Counted from the first letter of the stretch, positions 20,678 to 32,512 are shown. The stretch: DNA of 64,000 bases from Tritrichomonas musculus (GCA_039105265.1 JAPFFF010000016.1:2170001-2234000); one strand, 5' to 3'. Numbers and translations are program-made. Notes: generated from the letters alone by a model not told the origin.

Positions 20678-23600
20678 AATATTCATGAAATTCAAAAATA
20701 AAAATATTTATTATACAATATTACATCTTGCATGTGAATCAGAAAATCTCGAGCTTGTGAAATACATCATATCACTTAATAAGATTGATATTACATCAAA
20801 ATCTATTTTTTTTTTTTTTTCCATAAAATTTCAATCACCATCAATTTGTGACATTTCAATCATCATGAATTTTCATGGAATTCAAAATTAAAAATATTTA
20901 TTATACAATATTACATCTTGCATGTGAATCAGGAAATCTTGAACTTATGAAATACATCATATCACTTAACAAGATTGATATCACATCAAAATCTATTTTT
21001 ATTTATTTTTCATAAAATTTCAATCATCATCAATTTATGACATTTCAATCATCATAAATATTCATGGAATTCCAAAATAAAAATATTTATTATACAATAT
21101 TACATCTTGCATGTAAATCAGGAAATCTTGAACTTATGAAATACATCATATCACTTAACAAGATTGATATCACATCAAAATCTATTTTTATTTATATTTC
21201 ATTACATTTCAATCATTATCAATTTATGACATTTCAATCATCATAAATATTCATAAAATTCAAAAATAAAAATATTTATTATACAATATTACATCTTGCA
21301 TGTAAATCAGGAAATCTTGAACTTGTGAAATACATCATATCACTTAACAAGATTGATATCATATCAAAAACGATTTTTTTTATTTTTCATTACATTTCAA
21401 TCATCAATATTTTATTTCATTTCAATCATCATAAAATATTCATGAAATTCAAAAATAAAAACATTTATTATACAATATTACATCTTGCATGTGAATCAGG
21501 AAATCTTGAACTTGTGAAATACATCATATCACTTAATAAGATTGATATCACATCAAAAACTATTTTTATTTATTTTTCATAAAATTTCAATCACCATCAA
21601 TTTATGACATTTCAATCATCATAAATATTCATGAAATTCAAAAATAAAAACATTTATTATACAATATTACATCTTGCATGTGAATCAGGAAATCTCGAGC
21701 TTGTGCAATACATCATATCACTTAACAAGATTGATATCACATCAAAATCTATTTTTATTTATTTTTCATAAAATTTCAATCATTAAAAATTTATTTCATT
21801 TCAATCATCATAAAATATTCATGAAATTTAAAAATAAAAATACTTATTATACAATATTTCATCTTGCATGTGAATCAGGAAATCTTGAACTTGTGAAATA
21901 CATCATATCACTTAATAAGATTGATATCACATCAAAAACTATTTTTATTTATTTTTCATAAAATTTCAATCACCATCAATTTATGACATTTCAATCATCA
22001 TAAATATTCATGAAATTCAAAAATAAAAATATTTATTATACAATACTACATTTTGTATGTAAATCAGGAAATCTCGAGCTTGTGCAATACATCATATCAC
22101 TTAACAAGATTGATATCACATCAAAAACTATTTTTTTTTATTTTTCATAAAATTTCAATCATCATCATTTTATTGTATTTTTATCATCATAAATTTATAA
22201 CATTTTAATTATCATAAATTAATGATATTTCAATCATCATAAATTTATTTCATTTCAATAATCATCATTTTATTTCATTCCATTCATCATAAATTTATGG
22301 CATTTCAATTATAATAAATTAATATTATTTCAATCATCATCAATTTATGGTATTTCAGTCATCATAAGTATTCATGGAATTCGAAAATAAAAATATTTAT
22401 TATACAATATTACATCTTGCATGTAAATCAGGGAATCTTGAACTTGTGAAATACATCATATCACTTGGCAAGATTGATATCAAATCAAAATCTATTTTTT
22501 ATTTTTTATTTTTCATCAAATTTCAATCATCTCCAATTCATGGTATTTCAATCATCATAAATATTCATGGAATTCGAAAATTAAAATATTTTTGAAACAA
22601 TTTTACATTTTGCATGTGAATCAGGAAATCTTGAACTTGTGAAATACATCATATCACTTGGCAAGATTGATATCAAATCCAAATCTATTTTTTTATTTAT
22701 TTTTCATAAAATTTCGACCATCATCAATTTATAACATTTCAATCATCATAAATTTATTGTATTTCAGTCATCATAAGTATTCATGGAATTCGAAAATAAA
22801 AATATTTATTATACAATATTACATCTTGCATGTAAATCAGGGAATCTTGAACTTGTGAAATATCTCATATCACTTAACAAGATTGATATCAAATCCAAAT
22901 CTATTTTTTTATTTATTTTTCATAAAATTTCGACACCGTCAATTTATTACATTTCAATCATCTTAAATATTCATGAAATTTAAAAATATTAATATTCATT
23001 ATACAATATTACATCTTGCATGTGAATCAGGAAATTTTGAACTTTTAAAATACATCATATCACTTAACAAAATTGATATCAAATCAAAAACTATTTTTTT
23101 TTATTTTTCATACAATTTCGACACCGTCAATTTATTTCATTTCAATCATCATCAATTTATTCAATTTTAATCATCATAAATATTCATAAAATTCAAAAAT
23201 AAAAATATTTTTGAAACAATATTACATCTTGCATGTAAATCAGGAAATCTTGAACTTGTAAAGTACATCATATCACTTAATAAGATTGATATTACATCAA
23301 AATCTATTTTTATCTATATTTCATAAAATTTCAATCATCAAAAATTTATGACATCTCAATCGTCATCAATTTATGACATTTCAATCATCATCAATTTATT
23401 TAATTTCAATCATCATTAATTTATTTTATTTCAATTATAACCAATTTATAGCATTTTAGTCATCATTAATTTATTTAGTTTTAATTAAAATCAATTTATA
23501 GCATTTCAATCATCATTAATTTATTTGATTTCAATTATAATCAATTTATGACATATCAATCATCATCAATTTATGGCATCTCAAACATCATCAATTTATG

Positions 23601-24230
23601 ACATCTCAATTATTATCAATTTATGACATCACAATCATCATCAATTTATAATATCTCAATCAAAATCAATTTTTAAAATTTCAATCATCATAAATATTCA
23701 TAAAATTCAAAAATAAAAATATTTATTATACAATATTACATCTTGCATGTAAATCAGGAAATCTTGAACTTGTGAAATACATCATATCACTTAACAAGAT
23801 TGATATCATATCAAAAACGATTTTTTTTATTTTTCATTACATTTCAATCATCAATATTTTATTTCATTTCAATCATCATAAAATATTCATGAAATTCAAA
23901 AATAAAAACATTTATTATACAATATTACATCTTGCATGTGAATCAGGAAATCTTGAACTTGTGCAATACATCATATCACTTAACAAGATTGATATCACAT
24001 CAAAAACTATTTTTATTTATTTTTCATAAAATTTCAATCACCATCAATTTATGACATTTCAATCATCATAAATATTCATGAAATTCAAAAATAAAAATAT
24101 TTATTATACAATATTACATCTTGCATGTAAATCAGGAAATCTCGAGCTTGTGCAATACATCATATCACTTAACAAGATTGATATCACATCAAAATCTATT
24201 TTTATTTATTTTTCATAAAATTTCAATCAT
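20524..24230 (+). repeat. Array of 17 ankyrin-coding units, mostly 189-bp period
   Basis: The anchor CATCTTGCATG or a close variant occurs at 20528, 20724, 20914, 21103, 21292, 21481, 21670, 21860, 22049, 22413, 22606, 22822, 23012, 23225, 23739, 23928 and 24117. Each unit encodes one ankyrin repeat (IYYTILHLACESGNLELVKY, then IISLNKIDITSK) and a spacer of about 90 bp rich in TTTCAATCATCA, usually with in-frame TAA codons. Most spacings are 189 or 190 bp (189 is divisible by three); a few adjacent units read through. No GT...AG boundaries are conserved in the spacers. Minisatellite-like TTTCAATCATCATCAATTTA repeats fill 22150-22370 and 23340-23690. It is either a decayed extension of the kinase gene or a multi-exon tail with unusual introns. 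Confidence 0.85.
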
Positions 24231-24263
24231 CATCAATTTATGACATTTCAATCATCAGTTTTT

Positions 24264-24368
24264 ATGGAATTTTTACTTTATATGATTTTTGAAACAGCCT
24301 TTGAAATCTCAGAACGATGTGAATGGGGCGATATTTCTCAGTTTCTTACTAGACAATTAAAAAAATGA
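24264..24368 (+). other. Orphan C-terminal coding segment after the ankyrin array
   Basis: The last unit loses its usual TAA and reads into MEFLLYMIFETAFEISE, then CEWGDISQFLTRQLKK and a stop at 24366-24368. It is GC-richer than the array and looks like a genuine protein end. It suggests the array once belonged, or still belongs, to a gene ending here. Confidence 0.4.
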
Positions 24369-24884
24369 TTCACTTTTAAAAAATCATTGAATGAGGCCCA
24401 TAATGGTAAATTAACTTTTTTAAATAAAAATAATTTTTTTCTACAGCTTATTATTATGTTTAAAATATTTTTATTTCTGTATACATAGTCTGTCATTTTT
24501 CATTTCATAATATAAAAAAAACTCTTAATTGCATTTTGAAGTTAATGAAACCCTAATGGAACTGCTTAAAATTGTATTTTTAGCTCAAATTGAACATAGA
24601 GCGTCCCAAATTAAATATTTCTGGCAATTATTAAAAAAAATAAAATAAAAAAATTAAACTTTAATGCAATGACTCAAACTAATTTTAAAAATAAAATATT
24701 AAATCGAGAAAAAAAATTCAATTATTAGAAAAATTATTCTTAAATAAGGTAATTACACTCTTTTTCATTCAATTTTTTTTTCTGAGAAAAGTTGATGAAA
24801 ATAAGTAAGAATACCTTAACAATAGAATGTTATCTATTAAATTACAATTTTTAATTTGCTTTTTCTTCTTTTTTATACAGAGTA
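24369..24884. other. Intergenic AT-rich DNA
   Basis: Nothing recognised. It separates the ankyrin array from the 3' end of the opposing Sel1-repeat gene. Confidence 0.7.
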
Positions 24885-27800
24885 TTAAAGTGAAAAACCT
24901 TCGTAGAACAGTTCATTAATTTCTTTTTGAAAAGAATAGATCTTTTTTTTCTTTTTTGGTAGTTGCCTTTTTAAGCTCATTCTACCAAATAAAATATTAT
25001 ATGGAGGAGTGTATAACATTGTTTTCATTGATTGAATGATCTCCTTGATTTCTGTAATAAAAATATCTTTAATTTTCTTATTAGAAATCGCAAAGTCAAA
25101 TAATTTTCCTGGATTTTCAAACTCTTTTTCTTCTCTTTTATTATTTTCATTTATTAAGCATGATTCAATTATTTCACATTTATTTTTTGCTAGCTTGTTT
25201 TTAATTGTGCTTTCTTTTCTATTTATGTTGGTTGAATAATTTAAATTCAAATATGGTTGATTTGCAATATTGAATAGTGGAAACCCAAGAAGAAATGATT
25301 TCAAATATGAAAATAGATTATCGTTTTCATTGCTATCAAATTTGAATAGAAACTGATATGTTTCATTAGATAGTAATTTATTGAATGCCTTAATAAAATA
25401 TTTTCTTGATTCTTCATAATTTTCTAATGATAAATAATATTCAGTAAGCTTCAAATTAGTGAAACAAATTATGAAAGTCTTTGATATTTCAAGTTTTTTA
25501 TCGTAATGTTTATGATTTTGAAATATCAATTTCACATCTTCATCTTCAGATGCTTTCTTATAAAAATTAATTGATTCTTCAATTTTATTATCTTTTTCAA
25601 ACATATGACCAAGATTGTATTCTGCAAGTGCGAAATGATGTTCTGATGATCTCTCATACATGTGTTGAGCATCATAAATTTTATTGAAATATAGTTCATT
25701 CAATAATCCAAAGTTGTTCTGAGCAAAAGGATATTCTGCAAATGCTGCTTCTTTAATATATTTTGTAGCTTTATCAATATCTTTGAAGAATGTGAGATAA
25801 ATCAAACCAAGATCATTACTTGAACGATAACAATATTTATTGAATCTTCTTTCAAATGAATGGCAGTCTTCTGTTTCAAAGACCACTTTTTCATTATGAA
25901 TTTCACTACATTTAATTAAGTAATAAATTGATTTCGTTAAATCAATATCAATTATTTCTTCATTTGAATAAAAGCATCCCAAATAAAAGTGTGCATATGT
26001 ATTATTACTCTTCGCAGATAACTCATAATAATCTCTCGCTTTCAAATAATCTTGTTTTACGCCACGACCTTTCTCATACAACTTTCCTAGTCTGAAAAGT
26101 GGAATTGAATTGTTTGGTCTTGCTGCTAATTCATAATATTCTTTCGCTTTCAAATAATCTTGCTTTACTGCCAGCCCTTTTTCATAAAATCTTCCTAATT
26201 TATAAATTGAAAATCCACAGTTTCCACCAGCAGCAATTTCATGATATTCTTTAGCTTTCTCATAGCTTTGTTCAACACCATGTCCTTTTTCATAAAGTTT
26301 TCCTAAATAAGTAAATGCTTCATCATTATCTAAATTACTTGCAATTGTGTAATAATGCTTGGCTTTCAAATAATCAATCTTAACATCATAACCTTTTTCA
26401 TACATTTCTCCTAAACAAAGATATGCATCTGAATTGTTTTGTTTTGCTGCCTTTTCAAAATATTTCATAGATTTTGAAAAATCTTTTGTTACTCCATTTC
26501 CTTCAAGATATAAATATCCTAAAAATACAAGTCCGTCTGAATCGTTTAGATTAGATGATTTTTCATAATATTCTTTAGCTTTCAAATAATCTTGCTTAAC
26601 ACCTTTTCCTTCTTCATACAAAAATCCTAAACTTAAAAGAGCACTTGAATTATTTTGTTTTTCAGCTAATTCATAATATTCTTTTGCTTTTAAATAGTTT
26701 TGCTCAACTCCATAACCTCCATCATAAAGAACACCCAGATAATAAAGTGCATCTGAGTTATTTTGTTTGGCTGCTAATTCATAATATTCTTTTGCTTTTA
26801 AATAATCTCGCTTAACTGCTTTTCCATAATTGTAGAAATAACCTAAATTGAAAAGTGCCTCTGAATTATTTTGTTTGGCTGATAATTCATAATATTCTTT
26901 AGCTTTTGGATAACTTTGTTCAACTCCATATCCTTCTTCATATAAATTTCCTAAATTAAAAAGTGCAATTGAATAATTTTGTTTAGCTGCTAGTTCATAA
27001 TATTTTTTCGCCATTAAATAATCTTGTTTAACTCCAAATCCTTTTTCATAAAGTTTTCCTAAATTATTTAATGCTTTTGCATAATTTTGTTTCCCTGCTA
27101 ATTCATAATATTCAATTGCTTTCAAATAATTTTGTTGAACACTTTTTCCTATTTCATAACAAAGTCCTAAATTATATAAAGCTGCAGGATGATTTTGTTG
27201 AGTTGCTGATTCATAATATTTCATAGCTAACGAATAATCTTGCTTAACGCCAACTCCATTGAAATACAACCATCCTAAGTTATTAATGGAATGTGGATTG
27301 TTTTGTTTTGCTGACAATTCATAGTATTCTTTGGCTATCAAATAATCTTGATTAACACCAAGCCCACGTTGATAAAGCACTCCTAAATTATGGAAGCTAT
27401 TTGCATTATTATATTTAGCTGATAATTCAAAGTATTCTCTTGCTAAAGTCAAATCTTGCTGAACTCCAAGTCCATCTAAATAAAGACACCCTAAATAATT
27501 ACTGGCATCTGAATTACCCAAGTATGATGATTGTTCAAGATATTTTTTTGCTAAATTAATATCTTGATTAACTCCATATCCTTCAAAATATAAGACTCCT
27601 AAATAACAGAGTGCATTTGGATTATTTTGTTTTGCTGATAATTCAAAAAACTCTTTCGCTTTCAAATAATCTTGTTTCACTCCATCGCCTAGATAATAAA
27701 GAAGTCCTAAATTGAAAATTGCAAATGAATCATTTTGTTTTGCTCCTAATTCAAAATATTCTTTGGCTTTTGAATTATCTTTCTTAATTGATTGTCCATC

Positions 27801-29897
27801 CATATAAAGACCTCCTAAACTATTAATTGAATCTGGATTGTTTAATTGTGCTGATAGTTCATAATAATATCTTGCTTTGAACTTATCTTGTTTGACAGCA
27901 AGACCATAATTGTAACATTGTCCTAGATTATAAAGTGCAGCTGGATGGTTTTGTTTTGCTGATAATTCAAAATATTCTTTAGCTTTAAATGGATCTAATT
28001 CAACTCCAAATCCATTCAAATAAAAAAATCCTAAATGATAAAGAGCATCTGGATTATTTTTCATGGCAAGTATTTCATAATATTTTTTAATCTTGAGGAA
28101 ATCTTCTTTTCTAAAAAGACTACTCAAATAAATAGTATCATTAGTGTTAAAAGAAAATGTTGGATCTTGATCAATCATTATCAAAAAGAATATTATTCGA
28201 AAAAGATGAAAGTTTCTAACTAAAACTTTAATTTTGACTTCATCAAATGGTTGAACCATAAAACATTCATATAAGAAATGAATATAATCCAGATTTTCAT
28301 TTATTTTGTTTGGATATAATAAGAATTTGTCGAAGTAATAAAATGAAGAAAACTCCTCCAAAATAATATTTTTAATTGTTTTATTTGTTGCCCTCTTTTC
28401 TGGAGAAAGTTTAACACATTGTTCGAAAAGATATTGAATGTTTGGTCTAGCTTTTGATAATAATTTAACTTTATCATTCATGCGATTAGATTGAATGAAA
28501 GCATTAATATTATAAATTCCATTATCTTCATTATTATTATATAAAAAATATAAAATTAAACCAAATGAATAAATATCTGATGGAAACGAAACAATGTCAC
28601 CTCTCTCTTGTTCTGGAGAGGCATATAATGGTGCTCCAATGTCATTCGTCTTTTCTTCTGAGTCTTCATTACGAATTGTTTCATTGTCTGAGATATAAGG
28701 AAGACCATCATGATCAATCAGAATATTTAATGGCTTCAAATCTCGATGAATGAGTGAATTGGAATGAAGATAGTCAATTCCTTGGAATATTCGACAAATT
28801 GTCATTAACTTGTTCATTTCAGTCATTTGTTCTTTATTTGAATTTAGAAATCTTTCTAATGAATCATTTGACATGAATTCATAAACGAAACCTATTATTT
28901 TTTCATCATTTTTCAAAAATCCATAAAACTTCGTAATGCATCGATGAGAGAAATTTTGACAAAAATGTATTTCATGCTCAATTTCACTTGTTATATTTGA
29001 TTTAGTCAGCTTCTTAACAACAAACAAATAAAAAGTGTCGATATGCATTGCAAGGAAAAAATGTGCTTTGTTATTTGAATAAATACATCGTAACGAAATA
29101 AAATCGCTTTGTTGAAAATCTTCAAAAATTGTGTCATTCTTATTATCTTCATATTTTTTGATTTCTATAAAAATGAATGGGAACTTTTTTCCATCGTTTT
29201 TTGTTGAATAGAAAAAATCGGCCAATTTTGCTTTGATTTTATAATCGTTTGTTTCATTTGTTTGTCTAAATGTAAAGAAGGAAGAATCTTGAAAATAATT
29301 TGTTGGATAAAAATATCGTCTGATCATGAAGCCAACAATTGCTCTTATCGTTATTTCAACAAATTTATTGTTTTTAATTTCGCTTTCAAATTTCGAACAA
29401 AAATTTTTGATTTCTTGTCCAGCTAGATATTCTTCAGCTGAATGTATCGCTTTTATTATATTGCAACTGACATTTAAAACAGATATCTGATGCGATTTCA
29501 ATTTTTCAATGATTTTTTTGAACAATTGAATTTCAATTCCTTCAATAATGTGGCATTCTCCTTCAACACAGATGATTACATCTGCAATTTGTTGATCAGT
29601 ACTTGAATCTTGAGTTGTACTGTGGCTTTCATTTATAGATGATGAAGGAAAATTGTTTCTGAGATTCTTGATATCTAATATTATAAATTTGAATTTGTGG
29701 AAATAATCAAATATATTCTTCTCCCTTTGAGATTGAATATTCGTGTTATAATTTAGGCTTTTATTTTGAGTGAAATCTGATAAAAGATTAAAATTAAAAA
29801 TAAATTTTGAATATATACGCTTGATTACTTGATTATGTATTTTATTCTTCATTGATTCTAAGTTCTGTGATATATCTGAAATAGGAATGTGCTTCAT
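24885..29897 (-). CDS. Pseudokinase-like protein with about 20 Sel1 repeats
   Basis: The ATG at 29895-29897 gives 1670 residues; an upstream TTG is in frame but unlikely as a start. Residues about 90-280 have no recognised domain. A kinase-like domain spans about 285-520: KFYGFLKNDEKIIGFVYEFM, HRDLKPLNILID (about 384), APLYASPEQE, DIYSFGLILY. The DFG motif is replaced by ISDNE and no clear glycine loop is seen, so catalysis is doubtful. From about 607 to 1325 there are 20 Sel1 repeats of 36 residues (AALYNLGQCYNYGLAVKQD, KAKEYYELSAKQNN), then about three degenerate ones. Sel1 repeats form helical scaffolds, so a signalling scaffold is the likely role. It is divergent from the next gene (225-bp gap). 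Confidence 0.88.
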   Translation of the reverse strand: MKHIPISDISQNLESMKNKIHNQVIKRIYSKFIFNFNLLSDFTQNKSLNYNTNIQSQREKNIFDYFHKFKFIILDIKNLRNNFPSSSINESHSTTQDSSTDQQIADVIICVEGECHIIEGIEIQLFKKIIEKLKSHQISVLNVSCNIIKAIHSAEEYLAGQEIKNFCSKFESEIKNNKFVEITIRAIVGFMIRRYFYPTNYFQDSSFFTFRQTNETNDYKIKAKLADFFYSTKNDGKKFPFIFIEIKKYEDNKNDTIFEDFQQSDFISLRCIYSNNKAHFFLAMHIDTFYLFVVKKLTKSNITSEIEHEIHFCQNFSHRCITKFYGFLKNDEKIIGFVYEFMSNDSLERFLNSNKEQMTEMNKLMTICRIFQGIDYLHSNSLIHRDLKPLNILIDHDGLPYISDNETIRNEDSEEKTNDIGAPLYASPEQERGDIVSFPSDIYSFGLILYFLYNNNEDNGIYNINAFIQSNRMNDKVKLLSKARPNIQYLFEQCVKLSPEKRATNKTIKNIILEEFSSFYYFDKFLLYPNKINENLDYIHFLYECFMVQPFDEVKIKVLVRNFHLFRIIFFLIMIDQDPTFSFNTNDTIYLSSLFRKEDFLKIKKYYEILAMKNNPDALYHLGFFYLNGFGVELDPFKAKEYFELSAKQNHPAALYNLGQCYNYGLAVKQDKFKARYYYELSAQLNNPDSINSLGGLYMDGQSIKKDNSKAKEYFELGAKQNDSFAIFNLGLLYYLGDGVKQDYLKAKEFFELSAKQNNPNALCYLGVLYFEGYGVNQDINLAKKYLEQSSYLGNSDASNYLGCLYLDGLGVQQDLTLAREYFELSAKYNNANSFHNLGVLYQRGLGVNQDYLIAKEYYELSAKQNNPHSINNLGWLYFNGVGVKQDYSLAMKYYESATQQNHPAALYNLGLCYEIGKSVQQNYLKAIEYYELAGKQNYAKALNNLGKLYEKGFGVKQDYLMAKKYYELAAKQNYSIALFNLGNLYEEGYGVEQSYPKAKEYYELSAKQNNSEALFNLGYFYNYGKAVKRDYLKAKEYYELAAKQNNSDALYYLGVLYDGGYGVEQNYLKAKEYYELAEKQNNSSALLSLGFLYEEGKGVKQDYLKAKEYYEKSSNLNDSDGLVFLGYLYLEGNGVTKDFSKSMKYFEKAAKQNNSDAYLCLGEMYEKGYDVKIDYLKAKHYYTIASNLDNDEAFTYLGKLYEKGHGVEQSYEKAKEYHEIAAGGNCGFSIYKLGRFYEKGLAVKQDYLKAKEYYELAARPNNSIPLFRLGKLYEKGRGVKQDYLKARDYYELSAKSNNTYAHFYLGCFYSNEEIIDIDLTKSIYYLIKCSEIHNEKVVFETEDCHSFERRFNKYCYRSSNDLGLIYLTFFKDIDKATKYIKEAAFAEYPFAQNNFGLLNELYFNKIYDAQHMYERSSEHHFALAEYNLGHMFEKDNKIEESINFYKKASEDEDVKLIFQNHKHYDKKLEISKTFIICFTNLKLTEYYLSLENYEESRKYFIKAFNKLLSNETYQFLFKFDSNENDNLFSYLKSFLLGFPLFNIANQPYLNLNYSTNINRKESTIKNKLAKNKCEIIESCLINENNKREEKEFENPGKLFDFAISNKKIKDIFITEIKEIIQSMKTMLYTPPYNILFGRMSLKRQLPKKKKKIYSFQKEINELFYEGFSL

Positions 29898-30122
29898 TTT
29901 AATAGAATAACAAACAAACAAACAAATACTTCAAATTAACCTTTATTTGACCTTAAAAATGGTTTTGATAATTTATCATGACATTCAATTGCTTTTCATG
30001 CCAACAAAAGTGAAATTGGCATAAAAACAATTTTTGAATCAAAAATATTTTGTGGTTGTTTTAATTAGGTACTAGTTTTTTGAGGTGAACCTAACATTAT
30101 TATGATAATGTTGCATTAAAAA

Positions 30123-32492
30123 ATGTTTAAATCATCAAATGTTTTTTTGGATGATGATTTTTATCCAATAATAGGAGACTTAGATTTATGTGAAATAATT
30201 ACAGATACTTCTATTGAAAGCAAAAATGAAATGAAAAAAGAAGAAGAGACTAAAAAGCTCTTGGTTAAAATTAAACCAATAAATTTGCAATTGTTTGATT
30301 ATAAAAATAAAATTGAAATCGGTAAAGGTTCATTTGGCAGAGTTTTTAAAGTCAAAGAGAAAAAAAGTGGAATTACATATGCAGCTAAAGTATCATATCT
30401 TGATTTAAAGTCATGCACTGATGAAGATGTAATAAATATTTCAAGAGAAATTAATATAATGTCAAAATTGAATTTTCAATCAGTTCTCAAATTCAAAGGA
30501 TTTAATTCATTTGATTTCAAAAAAAGACCAAGACCAACCATTATTACTGAATTCATCACAAATCATTCATTAAAAGAATCTCTTGAAAATGAAAGAAAAG
30601 GAATGTCTTATCCAGAATGGGATGATACGAAAAAGTTAATTAATATTTATGGAATTGCTGCTGGAATGGCTTATTTACATTCATTAAATATTCTCCATAG
30701 AGATCTCAAACCTGACAACATATTTTTAGATGATTATTTACATCCAAAGATTGGTGATTTTGGATTATCTAAGCAAATTGAAAATAAGTCAAAAGATAGT
30801 AAAAAACCATCAGGATTCAAAGGAACTTATGCTTATTCAGCTCCAGAAATTTTTAGTGATCATAAATATATTAAAGCAGGCGATGTTTATGCATTTTCAA
30901 TGATTGTTTATGAAATTGTAACACTTGAAATTCCTTTTAATGGTGTTGGTAATTTTCTTTTCGGTAATAATATTGTTAAAGGCCTTCGTCCTAAGTTTGA
31001 ATCTGATATTGCTGCATGTTATAAAGAGTTGATTGAAAATTGTTGGAATCATGTTCCAGATAAAAGACCAACTTTTGATCAAATCATTGAAGATCTTGAA
31101 TCAAATCCTAATTTTATAACAGAAACAATTGATGAAGCTGAATTTTTGAATTATATTGATTCAATTGGATATAAAACTTCATCAAATAAATCTAAAAATC
31201 AAAGAAAAACAATTAAAACTTTAAAAAAAGTTTCGATTGATTTTTCAAAAATTGAAGAATTAGAAAAAATCGAAGAAATTGAAAAAATTAATGAAATTAA
31301 TGAAGCTTTTAGTATAGTATTTTTAGATTTAAAGAATTTTGAAAAACAAAAATTAATTAAAAAAGGCAAAAATTCAATTATTTATAAAGTTAAAGGCATT
31401 AATACAGGAAACATTTATGTGGCTAAAATTTCAACAATCATCGTTAACAAACAATCGAGAAATGAACTTATTCATCTTTCAAGAGAAGTGAATATAATTT
31501 CACAAATAAATCATCCATCATTTTTACAATTCATAGGTTATAGTCCAACTAATTTTGAAGAAGAATTAAAGCCAGTTGTTATTTATGAACTTCCTAAAAA
31601 TGGTTCATTATCACATGTTTTAGATGAAGAAAGAAACGGACATCATATTTCAGCATGGAATGATACAATTAAACTTATTATTATTTATGGTATTGCTAGT
31701 GGAATGGCATATCTACATTCACAAGATATTCTTCATAGAAATTTATCAACAAAAAGTGTTTTTCTTGATAAATTTTTATTTCCAAAAATTGGTAATTTCG
31801 GTTTTTTGGCAAAAATTCATTCAAATGAAAGTATAACTTTTCAATCAACATCAGAAATTAAAGGAGATTTGGAATATATGGCACCGGAATTGTTACAATA
31901 CAATGAATATTCAAAATCAACCGATGTTTATGCATTTTCAATGATTCTCTTCGAGATAATGACATTGCAAATTCCTTATTTTAATAAAAATAAGAATTCA
32001 ATTAACACATTGAATATTTTCAATAATGTCGTTACTCATTCAAAAAGACCAGAATTTAAAGTAATAATTCCTGGTTGTTATCATCAGCTGATTAAAGATT
32101 GTTGGTCTCAAAATCCATCTGATCGTCCTTCATTTGAAAATATTGAATACATTCTGAAAACAAATGAAGATTTCATCACAAAAAGTGTCGATAGAGATAC
32201 TTTTCAAAGTTTTGTCAAAAAAATTGAAGAATCCAAAATTCAATTTTATTCTGAAAAAAAATTTTTCAAACTTGATGGTATGATTAAAGAAAAAGATCGA
32301 ATTAATGAGGACAAAAATGGTTCATCTGAACTCAATTTTGAAGAAGATGAACACTTTCAAATTATAAATGAATCGGAAAATTCTGATAAAAGTGCTTCAG
32401 AAAAAAGCAAGAAACAAACTATCAAGAAAAAAGAACAAATTGTCCAGAAAAATCAAGAGGAAAATCAATCCAAATGTTGTCTCTTACTATAA
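30123..32492 (+). CDS. Tandem kinase/pseudokinase with CaaX end
   Basis: 789 residues. The first kinase domain (about 59-335) has GKGSFGRVFKV, YAAKVS, HRDLKPDNIFLD and DFGLSK, all intact. The second (about 400-690) has KKGKNSIIYKV, VAKIS, then HRNLSTKSVFLD in place of HRD and GNFGF in place of DFG, so it is a predicted pseudokinase, an order opposite to JAK. The first 25 residues (SSNVFLDDDFYPIIGDLD) look like the catalytic-loop-to-DFG piece of yet another kinase domain, so the gene may be a truncated longer tandem. The C-terminus is charged and ends SKCCLLL. CLLL fits a CaaX box for geranylgeranylation, so the protein may be held at a membrane. Confidence 0.9.
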   Translation: MFKSSNVFLDDDFYPIIGDLDLCEIITDTSIESKNEMKKEEETKKLLVKIKPINLQLFDYKNKIEIGKGSFGRVFKVKEKKSGITYAAKVSYLDLKSCTDEDVINISREINIMSKLNFQSVLKFKGFNSFDFKKRPRPTIITEFITNHSLKESLENERKGMSYPEWDDTKKLINIYGIAAGMAYLHSLNILHRDLKPDNIFLDDYLHPKIGDFGLSKQIENKSKDSKKPSGFKGTYAYSAPEIFSDHKYIKAGDVYAFSMIVYEIVTLEIPFNGVGNFLFGNNIVKGLRPKFESDIAACYKELIENCWNHVPDKRPTFDQIIEDLESNPNFITETIDEAEFLNYIDSIGYKTSSNKSKNQRKTIKTLKKVSIDFSKIEELEKIEEIEKINEINEAFSIVFLDLKNFEKQKLIKKGKNSIIYKVKGINTGNIYVAKISTIIVNKQSRNELIHLSREVNIISQINHPSFLQFIGYSPTNFEEELKPVVIYELPKNGSLSHVLDEERNGHHISAWNDTIKLIIIYGIASGMAYLHSQDILHRNLSTKSVFLDKFLFPKIGNFGFLAKIHSNESITFQSTSEIKGDLEYMAPELLQYNEYSKSTDVYAFSMILFEIMTLQIPYFNKNKNSINTLNIFNNVVTHSKRPEFKVIIPGCYHQLIKDCWSQNPSDRPSFENIEYILKTNEDFITKSVDRDTFQSFVKKIEESKIQFYSEKKFFKLDGMIKEKDRINEDKNGSSELNFEEDEHFQIINESENSDKSASEKSKKQTIKKKEQIVQKNQEENQSKCCLLL

Positions 32493-32512
32493 ATCTATCA
32501 GGTGAGGAAATT

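Noticed and set aside
20685-23170. Each short ankyrin frame as a separate gene
   Set aside because: They are units of one tandem array, share a period and break at the same spacer position.
21000-24240. CRISPR array
   Set aside because: The repeats are long coding units of 189 bp, not short repeats with unique spacers.
20407-24300. Classical GT-AG introns between ankyrin units
   Set aside because: No conserved GT or AG at spacer edges and no trichomonad branch/acceptor motif ACTAACACACAG is visible.
29898-29921. Upstream TTG start for the Sel1-repeat protein
   Set aside because: The next in-frame codon set begins with an ATG at 29897 and non-AUG starts are not expected; the same reasoning was used for the actin-related and aminopeptidase genes.
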